A stretch of 36,327 nt of DNA from assembly GCA_019058015.1 (NCBI GenBank), contig JAHLWH010000149.1, positions 1-36,327 of the forward strand, given 5' to 3'. Source of the stretch: Promethearchaeota archaeon (lineage in GTDB: Archaea; Asgardarchaeota; Lokiarchaeia; Sigyniarchaeales; SOKP01). A program made the translations under genes and the position numbers. The notes under the pieces are model-generated. The model was not told the origin of the DNA. It ran no database searches and saw only the letters and a list, made by a program, of their open reading frames with translations. Positions 16,943 through 25,540 of this stretch are shown in pieces. The number at the start of each line of letters is the position of its first letter. Position 1 is the stretch's first letter.

Positions 16943-18142
16943 ATGAGATTGAAATTAACATCAGAAGAAAAAGATATGTTGGATGGCAAGCAAGGAAGAT
17001 CAACTCAAAAATCCATGGAGATATTAACCACATTAGGTGAGATATTTGATGCAGAATGTATGATTGAGGTTTATAGCGTGCAAATAGCAGGAGTTTCTTA
17101 TGCAAATTTAGGAGAAGCAGGTCTAGAATTTTTGAGTGAGATGGCAGAAGATGGAAAGGTTAGGGTTTTAACAACTTTAAATCCAGCTGGAATGGACCGA
17201 GAAAATTGGCAAGCTTTAGGAATTGAAAAAGAATTTGCAGTTAATCAAAACCGTGCTATAGATACCTTTGCAAAAATGGGAATAATTACAACATGTTCTT
17301 GTACACCATATTTAATAGGAAACGCCCCACATTTTGGTCAGCATATTGCTTGGGCCGAGAGTAGTGCTGTTTGCTATTCAAATTCTGTTATTGGTGCTCG
17401 AACAAATCGTGAAGGTGGTCCGAGTGCACTAGCTGCTGCTTTAACTGGAAAAACACCAAAATATGGCTATCATCTAGATAAAAATCGTCATGGACAGGTT
17501 TTAATTGAAGTTAAGGTTCCAGTGAAAGGTACAGATGAATTTGGCGTGTTAGGAAAAATAATTGGGGATAAATTGGTTGAATTAGGAAAGAAAATACCTT
17601 ATATTACTGGAATTTCTTCAGCAACAGTTGAGGAACTTAAATCATTCTGCGCTTCAGTGGCTACTTATGGAGGTACAGCATTATTTCATATGGAAGGCAT
17701 AACCCCAGAATATAATATGTATCCTAAGCCAAGAGATAATATTTTTGAAATTAATCAGGATAACCTTAATAAAACTCGTTCTGAACTTATTGATGATGAT
17801 ATTGAAATTGATTTCGTTAGTATCGGGTGTCCTCACGCTTCAATTCACGAAATAGCAACAATTGCAAGTTTATTGAAGGGAGAGAAAGTTAAAAAAGAAT
17901 TTTGGATTACTACTGCTCGACCTACAAAAAGAATCGCTGATGAAGCTGGCTATTCTAAAATAATTGAAGATGCTGGAGCAAAATTCGCAGCAGATACTTG
18001 CTGTGTTGTAGCTCCAATTAAAGGGCGTTTCAAGGGAATCATGGTAGATTCAGCAAAAGCGTGTTATTATGGCCGCGCTAAGAATAAATTTAAAGTAAAA
18101 ATTGGAACGATTGAAGAATGTGTTAAGGAGGCGACAATATGA
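16943..18142 (+). CDS. Phosphomevalonate dehydratase large subunit (aconitase X catalytic)
   Basis: Aconitase X (AcnX) large subunit, 399 residues. It dehydrates mevalonate 5-phosphate to trans-anhydromevalonate 5-phosphate with an iron-sulfur cluster. Candidate cluster or active-site residues are C118 and C120 in ITTCSCTPYLIGNAP, C296 in SIGCPHAS and C353/C354 in DTCCVVAP. Substrate-loop motifs SVIGARTNREGGPSALAAAL and AKACYYGR are also typical. AGGAG (16935-16939) precedes it; the ATG at 16943 is close to it, and the in-frame TTG at 16949 (protein starting MKLTSEEKDML) has better spacing and is a real alternative. Its last four bases overlap the small-subunit start, so the two are translationally coupled. 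Confidence 0.9.
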   Translation: MRLKLTSEEKDMLDGKQGRSTQKSMEILTTLGEIFDAECMIEVYSVQIAGVSYANLGEAGLEFLSEMAEDGKVRVLTTLNPAGMDRENWQALGIEKEFAVNQNRAIDTFAKMGIITTCSCTPYLIGNAPHFGQHIAWAESSAVCYSNSVIGARTNREGGPSALAAALTGKTPKYGYHLDKNRHGQVLIEVKVPVKGTDEFGVLGKIIGDKLVELGKKIPYITGISSATVEELKSFCASVATYGGTALFHMEGITPEYNMYPKPRDNIFEINQDNLNKTRSELIDDDIEIDFVSIGCPHASIHEIATIASLLKGEKVKKEFWITTARPTKRIADEAGYSKIIEDAGAKFAADTCCVVAPIKGRFKGIMVDSAKACYYGRAKNKFKVKIGTIEECVKEATI

Positions 18143-18528
18143 AGTTAGAGGGGAGAAAGATTTATAAGGGAATAGCAGAAGCAGAAGCGATTGTAACAAA
18201 AGATGGAATTTCATTTTATGGAGGCGTTGACCCTGATACAGGTAAGGTGGTTGAAGTTGGACATGAATTAGAGGGTCAATCAATAACTGGAAAAGTGTTA
18301 GTTTTTCCTACCGGAAAAGGTTCAACAGTAGGTTCCTATACGATGTATCGGATGAAGAAAAAGAATACAGCTCCAGCTGCAATAGTAAATGAACAAATCG
18401 ACACGATAATAGCAGTGGGTTGTATAATTAGTGAAATTCCTTGTGTGGACAAAATTGATATTAATAATATTAAAACTGGACAAAAAATCATTGTTAATGG
18501 TTCAGAAGGAACTGTAGAGATAAAATAA
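18139..18528 (+). CDS. Phosphomevalonate dehydratase small subunit (aconitase X swivel)
   Basis: A 129-residue swivel domain of aconitase X, the partner of the preceding gene. Typical stretches are GRKIYKGIAEAEAIVT, SGKVLVFPTGKGSTVGSY in its variant form TGKVLVFPTGKGSTVGSY (50-67), and CIISEIPCVDKI. The Ser in GKGST (S62) corresponds to the conserved active-site serine of the swivel. The ATG overlaps the large-subunit stop as ATGA, and GGAGG lies just upstream inside that gene. The length is normal for the family. It forms a heterodimer with the large subunit in known examples. Confidence 0.9.
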   Translation: MKLEGRKIYKGIAEAEAIVTKDGISFYGGVDPDTGKVVEVGHELEGQSITGKVLVFPTGKGSTVGSYTMYRMKKKNTAPAAIVNEQIDTIIAVGCIISEIPCVDKIDINNIKTGQKIIVNGSEGTVEIK

Positions 18529-18543
18529 AATGGGGTAAAACTA

Positions 18544-19479
18544 ATGGGATTTGGTAAAGGTTATGGAAAAACAATTTTATTTGGCGAACATTTTGTTTTA
18601 TATGGGTTTTTAGCAATCGCATCAGCATTAGGTTCTTCTACGACTGCTAATGTTAAAATTATCGAAGGTAAAGGATGGGTTGTTGATGATCAGAGACTTG
18701 AAACGCCAGGTTATAAAATAAAGAAATTTGATGAAGCACAACAATCCATTAAAAATGTATTAGAGTATCTAAAAATAGATACAGATAGTCAAAAACTTGA
18801 AATAACTTTTGCTGGAGATCTAATTGCTGCGAGTGGAGTTGGTGCTTCAGCGGCTCAATGTACATCATTAGCTCGGGCTTTAAACGACAGCTTTAATCTA
18901 AATTTAGATGATGAAAAGATAAATGAAGCTGCGTATGAAGGAGAGAAAGCTTATCACGGAACCCCATCTGGTATTGACAATACCGCCTCAACTTATGGAG
19001 GATTGATTTGGTTTGTGAAAAATTTGAATGGTGGGAAAAATACTATGGACCTCTTGCAATCACCAATAAAAATACCATTATTAATCGCTAATTCAGGAAT
19101 AACTGCTTCTACGATAGAAGTAGTTGCTGATGTTCGGCGTTTGAAAGATAAAAATCCTAATAAATTTGAGAAAATTTTTAAGGAATATAAAGAAATAGCA
19201 GATAAAGCAAAAATGGCCTTACTTGAAGGAAATATTATTTCTATAGGTAATTTAATGAATCAAAACCACAAATTACTCCAAGAAATTACGGTTTCAGGAG
19301 AAGTTAATGATAAATTAGTTCAAATAGCGTTAAAAAATGGAGCGATTGGTGCTAAAATGACAGGAACCGGGCGTGGTGGTTTAGTAATTGCTTTAGCTGA
19401 AAATAAAGAAATACAAGAAAAAATAGCCAAGGCAATCGAAAAAGAGGGTTATGATGCCTGGAAAACCATAATTGGATGA
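18544..19479 (+). CDS. mvk: Mevalonate kinase
   Basis: GHMP kinase, 311 residues, that phosphorylates mevalonate to mevalonate 5-phosphate. Motif 1 is GKTILFGEHFVLYGFLAIA (8-26). Motif 2, the phosphate loop, is GVGASAAQCTSLARAL (98-113). The catalytic Asp is D145 in GTPSGIDNTASTYGG. Motif 3 is GAKMTGTGRGGLVIAL near the C-terminus. These distinguish mevalonate kinase from the decarboxylase homologue upstream, which has a different N-terminal signature. A GGGG-containing stretch precedes the ATG, and the gene follows the dehydratase small subunit by 15 bases. No defects seen. Confidence 0.92.
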   Translation: MGFGKGYGKTILFGEHFVLYGFLAIASALGSSTTANVKIIEGKGWVVDDQRLETPGYKIKKFDEAQQSIKNVLEYLKIDTDSQKLEITFAGDLIAASGVGASAAQCTSLARALNDSFNLNLDDEKINEAAYEGEKAYHGTPSGIDNTASTYGGLIWFVKNLNGGKNTMDLLQSPIKIPLLIANSGITASTIEVVADVRRLKDKNPNKFEKIFKEYKEIADKAKMALLEGNIISIGNLMNQNHKLLQEITVSGEVNDKLVQIALKNGAIGAKMTGTGRGGLVIALAENKEIQEKIAKAIEKEGYDAWKTIIG

Positions 19480-19491
19480 GATTGATTTAAA

Positions 19492-20301
19492 TTGAATAAC
19501 AATAATGAAATTTATCTATTGAAGTTAGGTGGAAGTTTATTAACTGATAAAAATAAGCCCTTTTCTATTAGAAAAAATGTTGTTAAAAGCGCAGTTCAAC
19601 AAATTATAGATGCTAATGAAAAATTAATATTAATTCATGGAGGGGGTTCGTTTGGCCATCCTCTTGCAAAAAAATATAGTCTTTCAAATGGTATAAATGC
19701 ATCTATTCCAAATCAAATTCTTGGACTTACTGAAACACACCAATCAATGAACAAATTCAATTCCTATCTAATTAATCAATTTTTAGAAAAAAAATATCCT
19801 GCATTATCAATTCAAGCTTCCAGTATTTTCATCAAAGATTCTCAAAATATCTCAACTCAATCGATTAATGTTATTGAAACTGCCTTAGATCTTGATATTT
19901 TACCTATTTTGTATGGAGATATAATCCTTGATTCAAAGGGGTCATTCTCAATTATTTCTGGAGACCAAATCATCGTGGAATTATGTAAGAAAATTAAAAA
20001 TTATAATATCTCTAAGGTTATTTTCGCTATTGAAAAAGATGGATTATTTATCAAAGAAAGAGAGAATGACAAATTGAATATAAAACTAGCGACAGAATTA
20101 AAATTCGAAGATTTAGATAAAATTGAAATTGCTGATTTAGAAAGTAAAATCGATGTAACAGGCGGAATTAAAGGTAAAATTAATAAAATCAAACAAATTT
20201 GCCAACAAAATATTCCCGTTCAAATAATAAATGGTTTAAAAGATGAATTTATACTTAAAGCATTAAAAAATCAAAATATAATTTCAACCAAAATAAAATG
20301 A
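19492..20301 (+). CDS. ipk: Isopentenyl phosphate kinase
   Basis: Amino-acid-kinase-fold enzyme, 269 residues, that makes IPP from isopentenyl phosphate and ATP. It is the defining enzyme of the archaeal mevalonate variants. Motifs: LLKLGGSLLTDK at the N-terminus, the HGGGSFGHPLAKKY loop with the catalytic H56, PILYGDIILDSKGSFSIISG in the middle, and DVTGGIKGKI in the nucleotide region. The start is TTG at 19492, twelve bases after the mevalonate kinase stop, with GATGAGAT upstream; no in-frame ATG precedes the first motif. It accepts the product of both possible routes (UbiD type and GHMP decarboxylase). Confidence 0.92.
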   Translation: MNNNNEIYLLKLGGSLLTDKNKPFSIRKNVVKSAVQQIIDANEKLILIHGGGSFGHPLAKKYSLSNGINASIPNQILGLTETHQSMNKFNSYLINQFLEKKYPALSIQASSIFIKDSQNISTQSINVIETALDLDILPILYGDIILDSKGSFSIISGDQIIVELCKKIKNYNISKVIFAIEKDGLFIKERENDKLNIKLATELKFEDLDKIEIADLESKIDVTGGIKGKINKIKQICQQNIPVQIINGLKDEFILKALKNQNIISTKIK

Positions 20302-20311
20302 GCACAGAATT

Positions 20312-21394
20312 ATGAATGAAAATGATATAAATAAGAGAAAACTGGATCATCTAAAAATCCCAATTGAATTTGATGTTCAACATTCTGAAAATTATTTCAA
20401 ATATATTAAATTGATTCATCATTCTCTCCCAGAGGTAAATTTTGAAGATATTGATTTAACTACAAAATTTTTTAATAAACAAATATCGGCACCCATATGT
20501 ATTGCAGCTATAACTGGTGGGCATGAAATTTCTAAAGAAATCAATAGGATTCTTGCTACAGCCGCAGAATCAGAGAAGATTATTATGGGGGTCGGGAGTC
20601 AACGCGCTGGATTAGAAGATCTATCAAAGGAGAACTCATTTAAAGTGGTTCGAGAAGTTGCGCCTAATATTCCACTGATTGGAAATATTGGTATTGGTCA
20701 AATAAGTGAGAAAAATTTCAATATTGAAAATTTTAATAAATGCATTGATATGATTAAAGCTGACGTAATGGCAATACATTTCAATGCATTGCATGAATTA
20801 GTTCAGGATAAGGGTAATATTTCATATAGTTTATTCCGTTCAAATTTTCAAAAAATAAGAGAAAAAATTAAGATTCCAATAATAGCAAAAGAAGTTGGAA
20901 CAGGAATCAGTCAGGAAATGGGTTTAATTCTTGAAAACCTTGGATTTGATGGTTTTGATGTAGGTGGATTTGGTGGAACAAGTTTTGCTGCAATTGAATC
21001 TAAGCGAAAAAATTTTATTAATGAAAAATATTCACGTGACCCAGCAGAGCTTTTCAAGGATTGGGGAATACCTACTCCAGTAAGTGTAATTAATATAAGG
21101 AAAGTTTCAAACAAAATTATTATTGCGACTGGTGGGTTGAGAACCGGAGCTGATGTTGCTAAATCCATTGCAATAGGTGCAGATATTGGAGGATTTGCTT
21201 ATAATTTACTCTTAACTGCATGGAAAGATTACCAAAATAAAACAAATATTAATACTATAAATGAAATAAAAACAATAAAACGAGAATTACGTTCTTGTTT
21301 ATGGTTGATGAATTTAAAGAATATAAATGAATTAAAAAATAATATAAATAAAAGAATTATTCTTGGTAAATTACATGAATGGTTAAATCAATGA
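20312..21394 (+). CDS. fni: Type 2 isopentenyl-diphosphate isomerase
   Basis: FMN-dependent IPP:DMAPP isomerase, 360 residues. It has KRKLDHLKIP at the start, AAITGGHE, MGVGSQRAGLED, IGNIGIGQ, EVGTGISQEM, DVGGFGGTSFAAIES and the FMN-phosphate loop ATGGLRTGADVAKSIAIGAD. In the region that is H-x-N-P-x-Q-E in characterised enzymes, it reads HFNALHE (156-162), so the catalytic Gln appears replaced by H161 while the Mg-binding Glu (E162) stays. Everything else looks normal. It starts ten bases after the kinase and ends six bases from the convergent prenyl synthase gene. It supplies DMAPP for both prenyltransferases in this island. Confidence 0.9.
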   Translation: MNENDINKRKLDHLKIPIEFDVQHSENYFKYIKLIHHSLPEVNFEDIDLTTKFFNKQISAPICIAAITGGHEISKEINRILATAAESEKIIMGVGSQRAGLEDLSKENSFKVVREVAPNIPLIGNIGIGQISEKNFNIENFNKCIDMIKADVMAIHFNALHELVQDKGNISYSLFRSNFQKIREKIKIPIIAKEVGTGISQEMGLILENLGFDGFDVGGFGGTSFAAIESKRKNFINEKYSRDPAELFKDWGIPTPVSVINIRKVSNKIIIATGGLRTGADVAKSIAIGADIGGFAYNLLLTAWKDYQNKTNINTINEIKTIKRELRSCLWLMNLKNINELKNNINKRIILGKLHEWLNQ

Positions 21395-21400
21395 TTCTGT

Positions 21401-22468
21401 TTAGAACTTCCGCTCAATAACATATTTTAATAAATTTTCAAAAAACTCTGCTTCAGACTGATTAATAACAGGAATTAACTCGTTAAGCTGAATCCTAGCA
21501 ATTTTAGCATAATCATTCACTAGGTTCTTACAAGAAAAAACAACCTCAGCTTCAAGGAATAGATCCTTTACTTCTTGAACTTCCTCGTCTTTTATATTAG
21601 GATTTCCAATTAAATCAATGATCCTTTTTCTTTTATTTGAATCTAATTTTTCAAAAGCATCTATTAACAAGCAAGTCTTCTTACCTTCCCTTATATCTCC
21701 ATTTGTGGGTTTTCCAGTAATTTTTTCATCTCCAAAAGTTCCTAATATATCATCGATCATTTGAAAGATAATTCCAAGATTAATAGCATATTTCGAAATA
21801 TTTTGAAGATATTTATCCTCAACTCTAGCATAATTTGCACCAATCAACATAGATTTTTCAATTAATGCACCGGTTTTTAATGAGATCATTTCGATATAAT
21901 CTTGCATTTTTAGGAATTCTTGATTAACCATATCCAATTCGATTAACACACCATCACATATTTCTTGAAAGACCCTTTCATAATACTTAATTGCTCTAAT
22001 ATTTTGGTCGAGATCAAAACCATTATTAAAAAATGCTTCCAATCCAAAAAAGAAAGCAGAATCCCCGCCTAAAATACCTATTGAATTACCAAAATCTTCT
22101 TTATTCATCTTTTTTAAATTAAATCTGGAATGATACTGCTTGAATCTATAATGAAATGCAGGATTATTGCGCCTAAAATCATCCTTATCTATTATATCAT
22201 CGTGAATTAATGAAGCATTATGGAGAAATTCAACTCCCACACTGGGAAAGACTATTTTATCATCTCTTTCAGAGCTAAAAGCATTATATGTGGCTATACA
22301 AACCAATGGTCTTAATCTTTTACCCCCAACCAAAAAATAATCCATTAATTCATTATAATATTCCCTTAAAAAAGGATTTTGGACTTCATTTAATTTGTTT
22401 TCGTATATTTTTTTAATTGAATTGTTTATTTTGGGTTTATATAAATTCAGATATTCAGGAACTTTCAT
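21401..22468 (-). CDS. trans-Polyprenyl diphosphate synthase (GGPP synthase-like)
   Basis: A 355-residue E-type prenyl diphosphate synthase that joins DMAPP and IPP to chains for archaeal ether lipids. It has VGGKRLRPLVC (48-58) and the first Asp-rich motif in SLIHDDIIDKDDFRRN (D90, D91, D94). The second motif is IFQMIDDILGTFGDEKITGK (D239, D240), with the D-D-x-x-G form common in archaea. Small residues (Ala, Ser) at the fifth and fourth positions before the first motif suggest chains of at least C20, though product length cannot be fixed from sequence. The minus-strand start ATG at 22468 is clear. It converges on the IPP isomerase with six bases between stops. About 25 residues longer than most. 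Confidence 0.88.
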   Translation of the reverse strand: MKVPEYLNLYKPKINNSIKKIYENKLNEVQNPFLREYYNELMDYFLVGGKRLRPLVCIATYNAFSSERDDKIVFPSVGVEFLHNASLIHDDIIDKDDFRRNNPAFHYRFKQYHSRFNLKKMNKEDFGNSIGILGGDSAFFFGLEAFFNNGFDLDQNIRAIKYYERVFQEICDGVLIELDMVNQEFLKMQDYIEMISLKTGALIEKSMLIGANYARVEDKYLQNISKYAINLGIIFQMIDDILGTFGDEKITGKPTNGDIREGKKTCLLIDAFEKLDSNKRKRIIDLIGNPNIKDEEVQEVKDLFLEAEVVFSCKNLVNDYAKIARIQLNELIPVINQSEAEFFENLLKYVIERKF

Positions 22469-22543
22469 AATTACAGCATTTTAAAGTTAATTGAATTCAT
22501 AAGAAAAAGTTAATTTAAAATATATAATTGAAACTTTCCAAAT

Positions 22544-22553
22544 CTTTTTATAG
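22544..22553 (-). promoter_or_regulatory. TATA-like box for the prenyl diphosphate synthase gene
   Basis: On the minus strand this reads CTATAAAAAG, an archaeal TATA-like box about 75 bp before the ATG at 22468. A weaker AT-rich box lies closer to the gene. Spacing is long, so this is tentative. Confidence 0.35.
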
Positions 22554-22669
22554 TTTTTCAGAACTTTAAGCGTTTAAATTTTTAAAAATAGTATTTGTAT
22601 GATTTTAATTCCTAATTTAAAAGAGGAATAATTTAATTTTATTTTAAGGAGAATTTCTCTACGTAATTT

Positions 22670-23875
22670 TTAGATTTTTATTAATTCATATTCGATATTA
22701 CCGATTCTATCTTTAACTGCAGCGTCTAATTGCCAAGAAACATTTACCATATTATTTAATGCATTAAATTTTTCGATTCCAGGGGCAGTAGGTTTTGTCC
22801 ATTGCCCATTTTCATTTAAGATTGGAATTCCAGGGGCATTAGTTTCTGCGTCAACACAAGCTTTATCTATTGCAAGAGGGTCAGCTGATCCGAAAATACC
22901 AAGATCAGGCACAATAGGAACACTCGGATTAACTACGCAATCACACATGAGAGTAATTTCTAAAGCAAAATTAATACAACGAATATTTTCTTTACCAAAG
23001 GATGTTAAGACAGCCTTAGCATTATCAATTACACGGCCACAGAATATATCGAAATTAGCAAATGCTGCACTTTTTATTGCTTTTCTCACTGGACATTTTT
23101 CTTTACAACCAAAACAACCAATACAAGTAGAAGGATCGATAACTGCAATTTTATTTATTATCTTTATTGCCCCTACCGGACAGGCTTGAACACATTCTTG
23201 ATTGCATTTTGATATATCGCATTTCTTGGGATTAACTTTTAGATCGCCATCAAAATGAGCTCGAAACTTATTTCGCTTAGTGATACAACCAATTCCAAGG
23301 TTTTTCAAGGCACCTCCAAAACCTGCCTGGGGATGTCCCTTAAAATGCGAGACAATAACAAGTTTATCAAAATCAAAAAGCCCTGCAGCAACAGATACAT
23401 CTTTCAAGTGAATACCATCTATTTCAATAATTTTTCCATCAATTCCATTTTCCCCATCAATAAATTTTAGCGGAGCGCCAATTAAAGACTCATTATATCC
23501 ATGAAGATACGCAGTTTTATTATGTTCAGTTGCAGTTTTTCTGCATCCAAGACAAATTGAGTAATTTTCAGAAATATTTAAGTGCTTGACGTTCATTCCA
23601 TTACCTTGGGTCTCTATAAGTGTAGGAATACCTCCTTTTGATTTAATAAAATCAACAACCTCATGTACATAATCATGACGCAAATAGCGTGTATTATAGG
23701 CTTCTCCAACATGAACTTTTACTCCAACTTTATCTCCAGAATCGATGTTATCCAATATTTTGTCTAAAATTAGGCGTGTTTTTACTAGATTATTTGTTAC
23801 CATATTTTCAGCGGTGTTTTTTATTGCAGCGACTTCATATGGGGGAGCCCAATATACTATTGATTCTTTCGACAT
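22670..23875 (-). CDS. DUF362 protein with two 4Fe-4S clusters
   Basis: A 401-residue DUF362 protein with an inserted ferredoxin domain. DUF362 parts are GVKVHVGEAYNTRYLRHDYV, SHFKGHPQAGFGGALKNLGI and DLGIFGSADPLAIDKACVDA. The cluster ligands are C219, C224, C228, C232 (CDISKCNQECVQACP, with x4-x3-x3 spacing instead of the usual x2-x2-x3) and C251, C254, C257, C261 (CIGCFGCKEKCP, canonical). A further ICLGCRK pair sits at 108-111. It is a soluble cytoplasmic protein, expected to carry electrons for a redox reaction that is not known for this family. It lies beside, but is separated from, the prenyl synthase gene. Start ATG at 23875. Confidence 0.85.
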   Translation of the reverse strand: MSKESIVYWAPPYEVAAIKNTAENMVTNNLVKTRLILDKILDNIDSGDKVGVKVHVGEAYNTRYLRHDYVHEVVDFIKSKGGIPTLIETQGNGMNVKHLNISENYSICLGCRKTATEHNKTAYLHGYNESLIGAPLKFIDGENGIDGKIIEIDGIHLKDVSVAAGLFDFDKLVIVSHFKGHPQAGFGGALKNLGIGCITKRNKFRAHFDGDLKVNPKKCDISKCNQECVQACPVGAIKIINKIAVIDPSTCIGCFGCKEKCPVRKAIKSAAFANFDIFCGRVIDNAKAVLTSFGKENIRCINFALEITLMCDCVVNPSVPIVPDLGIFGSADPLAIDKACVDAETNAPGIPILNENGQWTKPTAPGIEKFNALNNMVNVSWQLDAAVKDRIGNIEYELIKI

Positions 23876-24070
23876 AATAATTTCACAATAATTTACAGAT
23901 ATGAAATTTTTAATTTTTAATTTAATGGATATATTAAATAATTTTACTTATTTGTTCTTGATTTTTTTTTCCTTGAAGTTAGAAAATATATCAACTTCGA
24001 TAACTTAAAAGAAATTTTTTAGTAAAAAGAAGAATAAATTTTAATTTTTCTTAGAAAAATAAAAATTATA

Positions 24071-24078
24071 TTTATAAA
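24071..24078 (+). promoter_or_regulatory. TATA box for the 107-residue protein
   Basis: TTTATAAA, about 46-53 bp before the ATG at 24124. Sequence and spacing suit an archaeal TATA box. Confidence 0.5.
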
Positions 24079-24123
24079 TAATAATGACACCATATTAGAT
24101 AGAAAACCAATGGTGGATAATTT

Positions 24124-24447
24124 ATGATAAATAAAAAAAATGAAAGGAATCCATTTAAATTAAATTTATTTAAGGCAGATGCTAATTCTAGAAAAAAGAT
24201 TTCAAAAGCCATATTAAAATCCTTAAGAAAAGAATTAATTGAAAAATTAAATAAGAAACTAGACATACTTAAGGGAAAATTTTTTAATATTGATTTCGAT
24301 TCTAAAACTAAAACCTATGCTATGTATGATCCCACCATCACTGAGAAATATTGTGATATTGTCAGTGAAGATGAAATTGGCTTTTTTTTAGAAGCACTAT
24401 TATATGAATATATTGAGTTATATAAAGCAAGAAAAATAAGATTCTAA
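24124..24447 (+). CDS. Hypothetical small protein
   Basis: Not recognised. The 107-residue soluble protein has a strongly basic first half (KKNERNPFKL, SRKKISKAILKSLRKEL, EKLNKKLDILKGK) that should be helical. The second half is acidic and begins FDSKTKTYAMYDPTITE. No cysteine pair, membrane helix or nucleotide motif is present; a basic, helical N-terminus could bind nucleic acid, but that is speculation. It has its own TATA box and lies between AT-rich gaps of about 250 bp on each side, so it appears to be a single-gene unit. The ATG at 24124 is the first in frame. Confidence 0.55.
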   Translation: MINKKNERNPFKLNLFKADANSRKKISKAILKSLRKELIEKLNKKLDILKGKFFNIDFDSKTKTYAMYDPTITEKYCDIVSEDEIGFFLEALLYEYIELYKARKIRF

Positions 24448-24697
24448 GAAATAAAGCAAGGTACTCTCTATTTTACTTCATTTAAGTGTTCATTTTATTA
24501 GAAAATAGATTTTATTTGAATTTATATATCCAAAGAATTACTAGTTAACAGTTTTGATTGGGAAAGCATTATTTTTGATGTTCTAAACACTATATATTCA
24601 TTAAAAAAGTGAAAAAATTATGATGTGAGTCAAAAATTATATTAAAATGAAAAATTTCTTTTAATTAAAGAATACACTTAATAAAAATGCATAACTT

Positions 24698-25495
24698 ATG
24701 AAAAATTTTAAAAAAATGATTTTAACGGCTACAACAGCCAATTCCTGGATTTATCCAGATGTAAAGAATTGGGCTCAAACAACCGATGATTTAATAGAAT
24801 CAATTGTAAAATGTTATGAAGTAGGGGCTTCTATAGCTCATGTTCATCTCCCGAGAGGGGAAGAGGTTGATACTGTTAAAAAAATTAGGGAAAGATGTGA
24901 TATTATAATTCAAGCTGGAATGTCGAGTTATCCAATAGAAGAAAGAGAGGCTGATTTTCAAGCAAAACCCGATATGCTTTCGATAATATTAAATCATCAT
25001 GATGAGTATTTCACGCAAATAAGAGTTAATCAACTCCATACTATTGAGGAATTAGAAAAATATTGCGTGAAATGTAAGGAGTTCAACATAAAACCAGAGT
25101 GGGAAGTATGGCATACTGGGTCTTATTGGAATTTGAATTATCTAATTAATAAAAACTTATTAGAAACACCTCATGTATTAACCTTGTTTTTTAATTGGCC
25201 TGGAGGGACATGGTCTCCTTCGACTGCTGATGAGTATTTGCATAGGATAAAATATATGCCTCAAAATTGTTTACACACAATAAGTGTTATGGGAGAGAAC
25301 CAGATAAAAATTGCAACTCTAGCCATAGCACATGGTGGAAATGTACGAGTAGGAACTGAAGATTATCCTTTTATTAAGAAGGGGATTCCTGCAAAAGATA
25401 ACGCCGAACTTGTAGCTCGAATGGTAAGAATATGTAAAGAAATGGGACGAGAAATTGCAGATCCATCGGAAGCACGGAAAATTTTAGGGGTCTAA
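24698..25495 (+). CDS. BKACE-family (beta-keto acid cleavage, DUF849) enzyme
   Basis: A 265-residue member of the family whose first known function is 3-keto-5-aminohexanoate cleavage: a beta-keto acid plus acetyl-CoA gives acetoacetate (or its analogue) and a new CoA ester. Zn ligands are visible: H48 and H50 in IAHVHLPRG and E221 in GTEDYPF, with the catalytic Asp D222 beside it. The TIM-barrel start ILTATTANSW and the PEWEVWHTGSYW strand match the family. It is slightly shorter than typical (about 275-310). The beta-keto acid used is not predictable from sequence. It is followed by a sugar-isomerase-like gene with its own TATA box, so they are not clearly co-transcribed. ATG at 24698. Confidence 0.82.
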   Translation: MKNFKKMILTATTANSWIYPDVKNWAQTTDDLIESIVKCYEVGASIAHVHLPRGEEVDTVKKIRERCDIIIQAGMSSYPIEEREADFQAKPDMLSIILNHHDEYFTQIRVNQLHTIEELEKYCVKCKEFNIKPEWEVWHTGSYWNLNYLINKNLLETPHVLTLFFNWPGGTWSPSTADEYLHRIKYMPQNCLHTISVMGENQIKIATLAIAHGGNVRVGTEDYPFIKKGIPAKDNAELVARMVRICKEMGREIADPSEARKILGV

Positions 25496-25540
25496 TCTAA
25501 TTGTCGGTTCATCAAATTTTATTAGCATAAGAAAAAAGAA

